Assembly (NCBI RefSeq): GCF_000739655.1
Contig: NZ_BATR01000114.1
Span: 1 to 64,000 of the forward strand
Direction of reading: 5' to 3'
Origin: Verrucomicrobium sp. BvORR106
GTDB taxonomy: Bacteria; Verrucomicrobiota; Verrucomicrobiia; Verrucomicrobiales; Verrucomicrobiaceae
Length of the DNA: 64,000 nt
The notes beneath the pieces were generated by a model. That model ran no database searches and was not told where the DNA came from. It worked only from the letters and a program-made list of their open reading frames with translations. A program made the translations under genes and the position numbers. This document shows, piece after piece, positions 35,491-45,232 of the stretch. Within the stretch, counting starts at the first letter, position 1; each line of letters opens with the position of its first letter.

Positions 35491-37617
35491 CTATTCCTGA
35501 CGGGCAACGCCCGACACCCGGCGCAGGCTCAGGAGCGCCAGCCCCGAGAAGAGTGCCAACGCCAGCAGTGCCTGTGGGGAGATGGCGCCGCCACCGCCTC
35601 CGATCTTGGGAAACCAGCTTCCACCGCTGCTGTTGGTGCTGTTGGTGCTGTTGTCACTGTAGGATCGTTGGGGAGGGGCCACACTCGGGGCGGAGTGGGG
35701 CGTCATGGGTTGCGCGGCATCCACCCGATAGTTGGTGGCTGCGGGGGCGGCCTGACGGACGTTGTGTGCGGCTCGCTCCGCACCTGTGCGGGCCTGGTTT
35801 TGACGATCAATGCCATGGCGGGCAAAGGCGTCGTCATTGAGCACCACCATGGAGGTCTGGTCCGTGACCAGTTGATATTGCAAGCCCAGGCTCAGGATGG
35901 CGTTGTCAGCCTCATGCTGGGGAAGGTTGCCGGTGTTGGCGCGGAGTTCGTATTGTTCGATCTGATCCAGCGCCCAGAGGCGTTCGATCTCGGGATTGTC
36001 GAGGTCGGTTTCGGGAAACTTGAAGGTGGTGCGGTACACCTTGTCTTCACCCGTGAGGCGGGCTTTCAGCACCAGTTCTGCATCGCCGCCCTTTTCATAC
36101 TGACCGAACATGACCAGCTGCTGTCCACGATAAATTTTGCCGGGGATGTTGCCCGTGGTGTTCAGGGTCTTCACGCCATTGATGGTGAACTCCGCGTCGT
36201 GAAGGCACTCGTGCAGGACTTTGCCTTTGGCCTGAAGGATTTGCCCCAGGAGGTCATCGTCATTGGAGACACCGGCATAGAAACCGCCGCTGGTCTCGCA
36301 CACCGTCCGCATCAGCGGCCAGTTGGCGCTGTTGCCCATGAGAAAGCCGAAGATGCGGATGTCGTGTGACTTCACCAGCTGATGAAATGAAGCCGGGTCC
36401 AAGATGCCGGTGTTGGTGACGCCATCGGTGACCAGCACTACGCTGGTGGCGCGGTCGGCATCGAGCTTTTGCATGGCCATGGAAAGGCCTTCATACAGGT
36501 TCGTGCTGCCGGCGGAGCGCAGGTTCTGAATCTGCTGGAGCGCCCGCTCGACGTTTGTAGGCGTGGCTTCCTGCCAACCCGTCACGTCCGTGGCCCTGTC
36601 GGCAAAGGAAATCACGCGGAACCGGTCCTGGCTGGACATCTTGCCAATCACCTGGCTGACGCCCTTGGCCAGCGTGTGCAGTTTGGCGGTCATGCTGCCT
36701 GAGGTATCGAGGACAAAAACATAGTCGGCCCCGTGACTGAGCGGCTGGAGGTCCAGCCCTGGGGTCACCACCATCATGAAGGTGCCCGGTCCGCTTTCAG
36801 AAGCCCGGAAAGGGATCACTTCCACCCGGCCCGGAAGATTGTCTTCCAGGCGATAGTACACGACCAGGTCTTTCGTCAGCGGATGGTTCTTGCGCTCGAC
36901 TTGCACCTTGTAGTGACCGTCAGCGATCTTGTTGGTCTTGGCATCGCTATCGAAGCCTGGCAATCTGACACTGGTAATGGGCCAGGCCGATTTGACCTCC
37001 ACATCGGCGCTGAAGGTGCCATCCAGCTTGGAGTTGGCAGTGCCCCAGAAGCTGGCCGCAGCGGTGTCGTCTGTGCCTCCTTCTTCCAAGGGGTACAAGT
37101 ACCGGCAGACGCCAGTGTCAATTTCCAGTGGTTGGTAGTACACGAGCCTCAGGCGCGTCTGTTGCTGGGCCCGTACGGGAGTCACCCGGAATTCGTAGGC
37201 GCGGAAAGTCTCCTTTTTAGCCATCCCGGCGTCGTTGCCGCTCTTTTTCTCCTCCTCGTAGATGGTCCTGGCGCGGGACTTTTCCACCACCTCGCCATGA
37301 ATCTCCCGCTCACCGAGGGTCAGGCTGACCTCGGAAAGACTGGAACTCTTCGGCAGGGGGAACCGATACACGGCTTCGAGATCCTGCGGGTTGGGATTGT
37401 AGAATGACTGGGTGACCTCTGTGCGGGCAAAGCCGTTATTGAGGGTGACCTGAACGTGGTGATCGACCAGGCGGAGGGGTTCGTTGGGAGACCCATTGGG
37501 GGTGAGTACTCCAGCGGACTGCACTGGAGTGGGAGAGGTGAGGGCGAAGGCCAGGGCCGCTACCATGGGAATGGCAGGGACTCGGAACAGGCGTGTGAAA
37601 CGGCAGAGTGTTTTCAT
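35491..37617 (-). CDS. VIT and von Willebrand A domain protein with GlyGly-CTERM-like sorting tail
   Basis: This encodes 708 residues with a signal peptide (about 1-34). The VIT (inter-alpha-trypsin) domain spans about 45-185 (HHVQVTLNNGFARTEVTQSF, YRFPLPKSSSLSEVSL). The vWA domain spans about 298-475, with MIDAS motif DTSGSM at D304 and VVLVTDGVTNTG. A low-complexity Ser/Asn region (about 640-665) precedes the tail: GGGGG (673-677), a hydrophobic helix (about 679-698) and Arg-Arg (699-700). This is the Gly-rich, helix, basic layout of GlyGly-CTERM signals. It would be exported, cut by the neighbouring rhombosortase-like protease and displayed or released. VIT/vWA proteins of marine proteobacteria are analogously paired with a dedicated sortase. 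Confidence 0.87.
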   Translation of the reverse strand: MKTLCRFTRLFRVPAIPMVAALAFALTSPTPVQSAGVLTPNGSPNEPLRLVDHHVQVTLNNGFARTEVTQSFYNPNPQDLEAVYRFPLPKSSSLSEVSLTLGEREIHGEVVEKSRARTIYEEEKKSGNDAGMAKKETFRAYEFRVTPVRAQQQTRLRLVYYQPLEIDTGVCRYLYPLEEGGTDDTAAASFWGTANSKLDGTFSADVEVKSAWPITSVRLPGFDSDAKTNKIADGHYKVQVERKNHPLTKDLVVYYRLEDNLPGRVEVIPFRASESGPGTFMMVVTPGLDLQPLSHGADYVFVLDTSGSMTAKLHTLAKGVSQVIGKMSSQDRFRVISFADRATDVTGWQEATPTNVERALQQIQNLRSAGSTNLYEGLSMAMQKLDADRATSVVLVTDGVTNTGILDPASFHQLVKSHDIRIFGFLMGNSANWPLMRTVCETSGGFYAGVSNDDDLLGQILQAKGKVLHECLHDAEFTINGVKTLNTTGNIPGKIYRGQQLVMFGQYEKGGDAELVLKARLTGEDKVYRTTFKFPETDLDNPEIERLWALDQIEQYELRANTGNLPQHEADNAILSLGLQYQLVTDQTSMVVLNDDAFARHGIDRQNQARTGAERAAHNVRQAAPAATNYRVDAAQPMTPHSAPSVAPPQRSYSDNSTNSTNSSGGSWFPKIGGGGGAISPQALLALALFSGLALLSLRRVSGVARQE

Positions 37618-37690
37618 ACGCCGCCACCGTCCTGCCCGGGAGTTCGGTTGTTAAATACATAAAAAGGGAACGAGTATTGAGGAAACCGAT

Positions 37691-37702
37691 GGGATGCATC
37701 CC
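37691..37702. promoter_or_regulatory. 12-bp perfect palindrome in a divergent promoter region
   Basis: GGGATGCATCCC lies in the 194-bp gap between the divergent VIT/vWA and symporter genes. It could be an operator for one or both. No recognised regulator motif is matched, and a 12-bp palindrome can occur by chance. Confidence 0.3.
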
Positions 37703-37811
37703 CACTAGACCGGCCCGGGAAAAGCCGCTGAAATCTGCGGGGGATCGAAAAAATCCGGTCACTCCCTCACAAGCCTTGTCAATCCAGCCTCCACACGCCA
37801 TCGTCGCCCCC

Positions 37812-39401
37812 ATGAATTTCACGTGGGACATCCTGGTGCTGCTGCTCTACTTCGCCCTGATTCTGGGGATCGGTCTCGCCCAGAGCCGGAAGAACAAGAG
37901 CGTGGAAAGCTATGCACTGGGGGACCGGGAGATGGCCTGGTGGGCGGTGCTGGCTTCGATCATCGCAGCGGAGATCAGTGCGGCGACCTTCCTGGGGGCA
38001 CCCGAGACGGGCTTCCTGAAGCAGAACTGGAGCTATGCCCAGTTTGCCATCGGCACGGTCTTGGCGCGAATCATCGTCAGCTTCCTGTTCATCCCGGTGT
38101 TCTACAAACACAACGTGGTTTCCCTTTATGAGTTTCTGGGGACCCGTTTTGGTCCTTTGACGAGGAAGTTTGCTTCTGTCACGTTCCTGGTGACGCGAGT
38201 GCTGGCCATGGGGACCCGGCTGTATGTATCGGCGATCATCATTGTGCTTGCCTATGCGCTCTGGACAGGAGCTCCGGTGGCTGCGGACACCAAGTTCTGG
38301 CTCTATACCGGTGCCGTGGTGCTGGTCACGTTGATGACTGCCATCTACACTTCAGTGGGGGGCATTCGGGCCGTGATCTGGACGGACTTCATTCAGGTGG
38401 CTGTGCTCCTCGCGGCGTTGGCCTTCACCATCCCGTATCTACTGGGGCGCATTCCTGGTGGGATGGAGGCGGTGGGTCAGGTGATCAAAGATCCGGTGTT
38501 CTTCGATTTTGCCAAACCCAAGGACCCCGGTGTATGGCCGTGGATCAAGAATGTGCTCACTACGGAGTACACCATCTGGGCGGCCATCATTGGCAGCACC
38601 TTTGTGACCATGGCGACGCATGGCATCGACCAGGATACGGTGCAGCGGATGCTCACCGCCAAGAACCGCCGTCAGAGCGCGTTTGCCACCATTCTGTCTG
38701 GCATCGTGGATTTACCAATCGTGTCGGCGTTCATCTTCATCGGGGTGTTGCTCTTTGCCTACTACAAGGCCCACCCTGACTCGGGCATGCCAGCGGAGGG
38801 CCGTGAAGTGTTCCCGTATTTCATCATGAAGGAGATGCCTGCAGGCATGCGTGGGTTGGTGACGGCGGGCATCCTGGCCACGGCCATGGGATCGCTCAGC
38901 ACGGCGCTCAACGCGCTTGCGACCAGCTTTTCGCGAGACTTCATCCTCCCTCGTCTGCCCGCCGATGCGCCAGAGTCCCAGCGCATCTCGGTGATGCGGT
39001 GGAGCACAGTTCTATTCGCGGTGCTCATCATCATCGTGGGTGTGGGCACGGCTTACTATATGGCCCACCATCCCAAGGCAGCGATCATTCCACTCGTGTT
39101 GGGGATTCTGGGATTCACCTTCGGCTCGCTGTTGGGTATTTTCCTCGTTGCCGTGCTGACCAAGAGCCGGGGACGGGACGAGACTAACCTCCTGGCCATG
39201 AGCTGTGGCATCCTGGCGGTGCTGTTCCTGAGCAACCCCTTCGGGATTCAGCAAATCTTGCGCATTCCGGAACCCTTTGTCTTGTCCTTCCCATGGCGCA
39301 TCACTTTGGGCACCTTGGTGACGGTGATTGTGGCCTGCCTTTTCAAGACCCCGTTGTCCAGGCGAATCGAGATGATGAACGCGAAGACGGTGGCTGAATA
39401 G
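37812..39401 (+). CDS. Sodium:solute symporter (SSS family)
   Basis: This encodes 529 residues from the ATG at 37812; a longer frame overlaps the divergent gene. About 13 transmembrane helices are seen. The N-terminal pattern FALILGIGLAQSRKNKSVESYALGDR followed by EISAATFLGAPETG is typical of SSS members, as is TDFIQVAVLL and the Ser/Thr-rich GSLSTALNALATSFSRDF near the sodium-2 site. Family substrates include sugars, sialic acid, proline and pantothenate. Sialic acid uptake would fit the sialidases elsewhere in the window, but nothing in the sequence proves it. Confidence 0.88.
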   Translation: MNFTWDILVLLLYFALILGIGLAQSRKNKSVESYALGDREMAWWAVLASIIAAEISAATFLGAPETGFLKQNWSYAQFAIGTVLARIIVSFLFIPVFYKHNVVSLYEFLGTRFGPLTRKFASVTFLVTRVLAMGTRLYVSAIIIVLAYALWTGAPVAADTKFWLYTGAVVLVTLMTAIYTSVGGIRAVIWTDFIQVAVLLAALAFTIPYLLGRIPGGMEAVGQVIKDPVFFDFAKPKDPGVWPWIKNVLTTEYTIWAAIIGSTFVTMATHGIDQDTVQRMLTAKNRRQSAFATILSGIVDLPIVSAFIFIGVLLFAYYKAHPDSGMPAEGREVFPYFIMKEMPAGMRGLVTAGILATAMGSLSTALNALATSFSRDFILPRLPADAPESQRISVMRWSTVLFAVLIIIVGVGTAYYMAHHPKAAIIPLVLGILGFTFGSLLGIFLVAVLTKSRGRDETNLLAMSCGILAVLFLSNPFGIQQILRIPEPFVLSFPWRITLGTLVTVIVACLFKTPLSRRIEMMNAKTVAE

Positions 39402-39515
39402 GCCTGTAATGAGTCGGGAATGTCACTCCCACCACCCGCAACCTTTAATGCCCGGGGCTTGTGTCCCGGCAATTCCATGTGAATGTTGATCGCTCCCTTC
39501 CGGGGAAGCCGAGAA

Positions 39516-40826
39516 ATGAGCAAATTCGAAGACCTGAGAGGTATTCTCCAATACGTTCCCCAGTTCCGGGAGCGGATTTTTGTGATCGCGCTGGATGGCG
39601 CGGTGATGCGCCTGCCGAACTTTACCAGCTTGTTGCAGGACATTGCCGTCTTGCAATCGCTGAATATTCAGGTGGTCATTTCCTTTGGTTCCCGTCTTCA
39701 GATCCGGGAGCTGTCCCAGACGAGAGGCATAACGCTTTCCAGCGACGACGGGATTGGTCGGACGGATACGGCCACCCTGGAGGTGAGCGCAGACGCCATC
39801 TCCCGGCTCACGAGTGAGCTGGTGGCGGACCTTACGGCTCTGGAGCTCCGTGTCGCCGTGCCGAATGCCCTTGCCGTGCACCCCGCGGGTGTGATTGACG
39901 GGGTGGACCTGGAGCACACGGGACGGATCGAGCGGGTGGATGCGCGGATGCTGATCGGTATGCTCAAGGAGGGGATCATTCCGGTGTTGCCCCCGTTTGG
40001 CTACGATGGTCGCGGCACCACCCTGCGGCTGAACTCCGATGCGGTAGCCGTGGAGACGGCGCTCGCGTTGGATGCTGCCAAAGTGATCTTTGTGGCTGAG
40101 GAAGGTCTGGTGAACAGTGATGGCCAGCGCTTGGCTCAGCTGCCTATCAAGCTTGCCCGGGAGATCGCCAAGCGCCGGGATCCGCACATGGACCCCAGTC
40201 TGGTCTCAAAACTGCGGTATGCCGCGCTCGCCTGTGGCGAAGGGGTGGCCCGCGTCCATATCATTGATGGTCGCCAGGATGAAGTGTTGCTGGCTGAACT
40301 GTTCAGCAACGAAGGCGTGGGCACCATGATCCATGCGGACGAGTATCAGCAGATCCGGCGGGCCCGTGTGAGTGACATCCCCTCCATCATGTCGATGATG
40401 CGTCAGTCAGTGGAAGATGCGGCCCTGGCTCCACGGTCCCGTGAGCAGGTGCAGAAGCGCATCAATGACTTCTTCGTCTTTGAACTGGATGGCAATCTCG
40501 TTGGCACCGTGGCGGTGCACATGTACGAGACTGATGAAAAAGAGAAGGCGGCGGAACTCGCCTGCCTGTTCGTCAGCCGGGCGCACAAGAACAAGGGGCA
40601 CGGGCGCAAACTCGTGGCCTTTGCGGAAGACATAGCTCGGCAGCGCGGGGCGGTTTGGATTTTCGCCCTCAGCACCCAGGCCTCCCGCTTCTTTGAGGAG
40701 AAGATGGGGTACCGAGATGTCGGCCCCGGCATTCTCCCCCGTGACCGGCGGGATCAGTATGACCGCAGTGGGCGCAACTCGAAGGTGCTGAAGAAAGAGA
40801 CGTTCGGGAAGCCGGGTGGAGCGTGA
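39516..40826 (+). CDS. argA: N-acetylglutamate synthase (amino-acid kinase + GNAT)
   Basis: This encodes 436 residues from the ATG at 39516 (an ATG at 39483 is also in frame). The amino-acid-kinase domain (about 15-285) binds arginine for feedback control (IFVIALDGAVM, ISFGSRLQIREL, PVLPPFGYDGRGTTLRLNSD). The GNAT domain (about 290-430) has RRARVSDIPSI and LACLFVSRAHKNKGHGRKL, the acetyl-CoA loop. It catalyses acetyl-CoA + glutamate to N-acetylglutamate, the first step of arginine synthesis. Length agrees with the long ArgA type. It stands alone, with no other arg genes nearby. Confidence 0.9.
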   Translation: MSKFEDLRGILQYVPQFRERIFVIALDGAVMRLPNFTSLLQDIAVLQSLNIQVVISFGSRLQIRELSQTRGITLSSDDGIGRTDTATLEVSADAISRLTSELVADLTALELRVAVPNALAVHPAGVIDGVDLEHTGRIERVDARMLIGMLKEGIIPVLPPFGYDGRGTTLRLNSDAVAVETALALDAAKVIFVAEEGLVNSDGQRLAQLPIKLAREIAKRRDPHMDPSLVSKLRYAALACGEGVARVHIIDGRQDEVLLAELFSNEGVGTMIHADEYQQIRRARVSDIPSIMSMMRQSVEDAALAPRSREQVQKRINDFFVFELDGNLVGTVAVHMYETDEKEKAAELACLFVSRAHKNKGHGRKLVAFAEDIARQRGAVWIFALSTQASRFFEEKMGYRDVGPGILPRDRRDQYDRSGRNSKVLKKETFGKPGGA

Positions 40827-40985
40827 GTCGCTGTAGAATCCATGGCGCGTCCTGCGCGTCATGGGGTGGGGCTGTTCCTGCAGGAACGGCCCGGGGGATA
40901 TTTCCGCTCCGGCAATGAAGTTGGTTGCCTGGATGGGGATGCTGCGGATGATGGCCCGGCTCCGGCTTGTCCCGTCTGCCCATCC

Positions 40986-42947
40986 ATGAAATATCGCTTC
41001 TGGGAGTTCGCTTCAAATGGCACACGTGCGATCGTGGGGAGCCTTGCCAGGTACCGGGAAGTCGGATTGCTGAGCATCGCCTTGTTTCTCATCGTCTTTG
41101 GCGTGCGGCTCGTGTGGATCAACGACATGGCCTCCCCGGCTCCTTTTTGGGACCAGTGGGATGCTGAGGCAGGCAAGCTGTATCCACCGTGGGTGGAAGG
41201 GCACTTCGACTGGCGCACGCTGTTTGATCGCCATAACGAGCACCGGATTGTCCTGCCGCGGCTGATCTTCCTCGCGCTGCTGGATGCGCATGGCCTCTGG
41301 GATCCCATCCTTCAGATGGTGGTGTCTGCCGCGCTCCACGGAGCGTTTGCCGTGCTCCTGTTTGCACTGTTGTGTCAGATCACGGGCGGCGCCGTGCGGC
41401 TCTGTCTGGTGGTGGTCTTGATCTTGGGCGCGTTACCCATCGACTACGAAAACCTGCTTTGCGGGTTTCAGAACTCCTTTCAATTGATGGGGCTGTTTGG
41501 ACTGGCGGCTCTGTGGGTCATGGCTGGAGCGGTTCGGCCTGTCTCGTCGCGCTGGTGGTTGGGGTGGCTGCCGCTGCTCATGGGGGTGGGCGCGATGGCG
41601 GGTGGATTCTTTCCGGCGTTGGCGGTTGCCGGAGCGTTGATTTTTGAGGCAATGTCGGTCCCGCGGGCTCGGGCCAAGGCGCAAGTCTGGGGTGTGGGGT
41701 TGCTCATGGTCTTCGCGTTCGCGGCGTTGGCTCTCCACCTCCCTGAGACGACACAGGGGGCGCCCCAGCATCATCCTACTTCGTGGGAGCGTTTGCGCGG
41801 TTGGTTTGTGTTCATGTCCTGGCCCGCTGGCGGCCGAGGCTGGGGTTGGTTGCTGGTGCAGCTACCTTCTCTGGTGGGTCTCGTCGCAGTTTTTAGGAGG
41901 CGCTTGGGGGTGGATTCCAGGGTGCGAATCACCATGGCGCTGACCTTCTGGGTGGCAGTGCACGGTCTGGCTATCGCCTATGCCAGATCCGAGGCTGTAA
42001 TTACCAGTCGCTATTTCCCCATCAACCTGTGCGGCCTGGCGGCAAATTTTGCCTGGGCGGTGCTTCTGGTGCAGGCGGTCGCAGCAAAAGCCGAGTCGAA
42101 ACCGGCCAAGGGGGTGGTGATGAGTCGCGGGGCTTTGATCGCCTGGAGTGTGTTGATCCTGGGGGCAGTGCTGGCGGACTTCCTCATCGTGCAGGTGCCT
42201 GCGGCGAAGAACCTCGCCTGGCTGAAGAATCAGCACACGGTGAGCATTCGGCGCTACCTTAGCTCAGGTGACGACAGGGGGCTGTACCAATCGAAGGAAA
42301 ACCCGTTGCCTCCTTTGAGCAACGGGGATCGCCTGAAAAAGTTCCTGGAATCAAAGACGGTGTTGAGCCTCCTTCCCGCGGACGTCAAGGCGCTCCCGGC
42401 ATCTCGAGTCGTGGCAGGCGATGAGAAAGCGTTTGTCCGGAATGGCGGGCTCGATGCGAAGACCAATCCGGCTCCGCATCCCTCCTATTGGGGGAGTTAC
42501 CTGCCATCAGCCGGCAATGCTGCCACTGGGGAGATGACGCTCGAGTTCACAGGCAATCCCGCGACACAGTGGGTGGAGATCTGGATGGCAGGAGCACCGT
42601 CTCCCAAAGGGTCCTCACTGGAGATTCAGGATGTGGCAGGACGCCGGAAGATCCGCTTGGTGCCTGAGGAACGTCCTGGAGACCAGTGGAAGCGTTTTCT
42701 GGTGCAGATCCCGTATCGGCCTTACCGCATCAAGGTAGCAGATCGTTTCTCGGACCGATGGTTTGCTTTCACCGAACCCAAGGAGGTAGGGCATCTGGAG
42801 CGGGAGAAACAATGGTTGCTACGGAATGGCATAAGCTTGGTCCTGGTGGGGGCGGCAATTCTCCTTATCGTTGCGTTTATCGATGGGGCGTTGTCCTTGG
42901 GAGTTCGTTCTGAAACCGCTGGACTCGCCGAGGGGGGAAGCGAATAA
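40986..42947 (+). CDS. Large multi-pass membrane protein, glycosyltransferase-C-like, function unknown
   Basis: This encodes 653 residues from the ATG at 40986. Helices 1-11 fill roughly residues 25-415, and a soluble domain (about 430-610) plus one final helix (about 625-643) follow. The first loop contains WDQWDAEAGKLYPPW and RHNEHRIVLPRL, acidic and His residues in the position of the active loop in GT-C glycosyltransferases such as ArnT/PMT, but the usual DE motif is not exact. It is 34 bp upstream of a GT2 glycosyltransferase gene, so a role in surface glycan synthesis is likely. No family is assigned with certainty. Confidence 0.65.
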   Translation: MKYRFWEFASNGTRAIVGSLARYREVGLLSIALFLIVFGVRLVWINDMASPAPFWDQWDAEAGKLYPPWVEGHFDWRTLFDRHNEHRIVLPRLIFLALLDAHGLWDPILQMVVSAALHGAFAVLLFALLCQITGGAVRLCLVVVLILGALPIDYENLLCGFQNSFQLMGLFGLAALWVMAGAVRPVSSRWWLGWLPLLMGVGAMAGGFFPALAVAGALIFEAMSVPRARAKAQVWGVGLLMVFAFAALALHLPETTQGAPQHHPTSWERLRGWFVFMSWPAGGRGWGWLLVQLPSLVGLVAVFRRRLGVDSRVRITMALTFWVAVHGLAIAYARSEAVITSRYFPINLCGLAANFAWAVLLVQAVAAKAESKPAKGVVMSRGALIAWSVLILGAVLADFLIVQVPAAKNLAWLKNQHTVSIRRYLSSGDDRGLYQSKENPLPPLSNGDRLKKFLESKTVLSLLPADVKALPASRVVAGDEKAFVRNGGLDAKTNPAPHPSYWGSYLPSAGNAATGEMTLEFTGNPATQWVEIWMAGAPSPKGSSLEIQDVAGRRKIRLVPEERPGDQWKRFLVQIPYRPYRIKVADRFSDRWFAFTEPKEVGHLEREKQWLLRNGISLVLVGAAILLIVAFIDGALSLGVRSETAGLAEGGSE

Positions 42948-42981
42948 TCGGCGATTCCTTTGATCTGTAGAGAGCGACCAA

Positions 42982-45141
42982 ATGCCTGAATCTCCAGTTG
43001 TGCTGCATGCCATCGAATTCCCTGTGGAGCGGAAGCTTCACAGTCGTAAGTTGACGATTCACGGCTGGTGTTTCGATATCTCAGGCGAACATCTTAAGGG
43101 AGTGCGTGCCAAGGTTGGGGGGCAGACTTTCACGGCCCGTCGCAAGAGGCCCCGGCCCTATCTGGGCTACCGGTACCCGAATCACACTGAGGCTGCCCTG
43201 AGCGGGTTCCTGATCGAAGTGGACCTGCCTCGCGGTCGCAGTGTCATCCGGGTGGAGTGCAAGCGGGCCGACGGGAAGTGGGTTTTGGTCGAGGAGCTTC
43301 CGGTCTCTGCGCCGTGGATCGCGTGGCCTTGGAAAAAAAAGGATCCTGGGCATGATTACGCCACTTGGGTGCAGCATTACGACACGATTCATCCGGAGGA
43401 CTTGGCCAAGCTGAAGCGAGAAGGCGACGCACTTGTCAATGGCCCCGTGATCTCCGTCTTGCTGCCGGTCTACAACACGCCGATCCGCTGGCTAAAACGG
43501 GTGATCGAGACGGTGCTGGACCAGGCCTATCCCAAGTGGGAACTCTGCATCGCGGATGATGCTTCACCAGATCCCCAAGTGCGGAAGGTGATCGAGAGTT
43601 ATGCGGCCAGCGATCCGCGGATCAAGGTCGTCTTCAGGCCGGCCAACGGGCACATCGTGGCGGCGACTAACAGCGCTTTGGAGCTGGCCTCCGGCCCCTA
43701 TGTGGCACTTCTGGATCATGACGATGAACTGCGACCTCATGCCCTTTTGGAAATGGCGCGTGAGATCATCGCGAGGCCGGACGCCGTCCTGATCTACTCT
43801 GATGAGGATCATGTGGACGAAGTAGGGGTTCGCTATGACCCCTACTTCAAACCAGACTTCAACTACGACCTTCTGCTCGCCCAAAACTGCATCTGTCACC
43901 TGGGCGTGTATCGCACAGAGGTGGTACGGGACATGGGTGGCTTCCGCGCTGGCACCGAAGGGGCCCAGGATTGGGATCTTGCGCTGCGCATCTACGAGGC
44001 GGTGGGCCCGAACCGCATCCATCACATCCCCAAGATTCTCTATCACTGGCGTAGCATCGAGGGGAGTACCGCTCGCGGGGTGTCTCAGAAATCCTATGCA
44101 TCCAGCGCCGGCCAGCGCGTGGTGGAGGATCACCTGGCGCGGACCTGTCAGTCAGTGGTGGCGGTGGAGGAGCTGAATCCGGGGCAGTTGCGGGTGCGTC
44201 GAAACCTGTCCGAGCCCCCGCCCGTGGCCATCATCATCCCAACGCGAAACTTCCGGCACTTGCTGGAGGTTGCGGTGGAATCCGTGCTGGCCCGCACGGA
44301 CTATCCTCATTTCAGGCTGGTCATTGTGGACAACGACTCGAACGAGGAGTCAACACTGGACTATCTGGCAAGTCTGCAAGCCCAGGGCAAGGCGGAGGTG
44401 ATCCGAGTTCCGGGTCCCTTTAACTACTCGCTGCTGAACAACCGCGCGGTCGCAGCCTGTTCAGAGCAGGTAATTTGTCTGCTTAACAACGACATTGAAA
44501 TCCACGAGCGTGACTGGTTGCGGGAAATGGTGAGCCAGGCGGTGCGGCCAGACGTGGGGGCGGTGGGTACCAAGCTGTACTATCCGGATGGCCGCATTCA
44601 GCATGCTGGCGTGATCCTTGGGATGGGTGGTGCGGCCGGGCATTGGTTGAAAGGATGTGAGAGCTCGAACCGCTCCCATGGCGGTCGGCTTCATCTCTGC
44701 CAAAACTTCTCCGCCGTCACCGCAGCCTGTCTGGTGGTGGAGCGCCGGAAGTACCTGGAAGTGGGCGGATTGGACGAAGGGGACTTTAAGGTGGCCTTCA
44801 ACGACATCGATTTCTGTCTGAAGCTGGATCATGCTGGTTACCGCAACGTGTACACCCCGTTCGCAGAGATGAGTCACCATGAGTCGGCCTCGCGAGGGGC
44901 AGAGGAGAGGACGGTCCTCGGGAAGGAGCGTGCGACGCGGGAAACCCTGCTGCTCCGCCGGAAGTGGCAGTCCTATTGCGAAGCGGATCCCGCATACAAT
45001 GTGAACCTGTCCATGCTGCATGAGGACGGTTCACTGAGCTTCCCGCCGAGGGTTGGCGAGTGGCTGGCCCGTCGGCAGAGAGGATATTCTCCATCCTCCG
45101 CATCGCTGCCTGCGCCAGTGGCCTCTGAAGTGAATGTCTGA
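42982..45141 (+). CDS. Glycosyltransferase with two GT2 domains
   Basis: This encodes 719 residues. Residues about 1-110 form a beta domain. The first GT2 domain (about 155-385) starts ISVLLPVYNTPIRWLKRVIE with acidic metal site LLDHDDEL. The second GT2 domain (about 413-660) starts VAIIIPTRNFRHLL with LLNNDIEIHERDWL. Such tandem GT2 proteins build O-antigen or exopolysaccharide chains on the cytoplasmic side of the membrane, each domain probably adding a different sugar. It follows the large membrane protein by 34 bp and is convergent with gmd, whose GDP-sugar could feed it. Confidence 0.9.
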   Translation: MPESPVVLHAIEFPVERKLHSRKLTIHGWCFDISGEHLKGVRAKVGGQTFTARRKRPRPYLGYRYPNHTEAALSGFLIEVDLPRGRSVIRVECKRADGKWVLVEELPVSAPWIAWPWKKKDPGHDYATWVQHYDTIHPEDLAKLKREGDALVNGPVISVLLPVYNTPIRWLKRVIETVLDQAYPKWELCIADDASPDPQVRKVIESYAASDPRIKVVFRPANGHIVAATNSALELASGPYVALLDHDDELRPHALLEMAREIIARPDAVLIYSDEDHVDEVGVRYDPYFKPDFNYDLLLAQNCICHLGVYRTEVVRDMGGFRAGTEGAQDWDLALRIYEAVGPNRIHHIPKILYHWRSIEGSTARGVSQKSYASSAGQRVVEDHLARTCQSVVAVEELNPGQLRVRRNLSEPPPVAIIIPTRNFRHLLEVAVESVLARTDYPHFRLVIVDNDSNEESTLDYLASLQAQGKAEVIRVPGPFNYSLLNNRAVAACSEQVICLLNNDIEIHERDWLREMVSQAVRPDVGAVGTKLYYPDGRIQHAGVILGMGGAAGHWLKGCESSNRSHGGRLHLCQNFSAVTAACLVVERRKYLEVGGLDEGDFKVAFNDIDFCLKLDHAGYRNVYTPFAEMSHHESASRGAEERTVLGKERATRETLLLRRKWQSYCEADPAYNVNLSMLHEDGSLSFPPRVGEWLARRQRGYSPSSASLPAPVASEVNV

Positions 45142-45165
45142 GCTATGGCTTGAACGAAAAGCAAA

Positions 45166-45191
45166 AGAGCCGGCCCATCTGGACCGGCTCT
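45166..45191. terminator. Bidirectional terminator between the glycosyltransferase and gmd
   Basis: AGAGCCGG (45166-45173) and CCGGCTCT (45184-45191) lie between convergent genes. The minus-strand side is followed by TTTTGCTTTTCG, so termination is best supported for gmd; the plus side has only a weak T content. Confidence 0.65.
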
Positions 45192-45232
45192 GTGACGAAA
45201 AGGGAGAATCTGGGTTGCCTCGGTTCCCAGCC

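Noticed and set aside
45142-45232. Possible tRNA-like fold between convergent genes
   Set aside because: The only pairing is the 8-bp terminator stem; no acceptor stem, T-loop or CCA region is seen. No tRNA or rRNA gene was found in the window.
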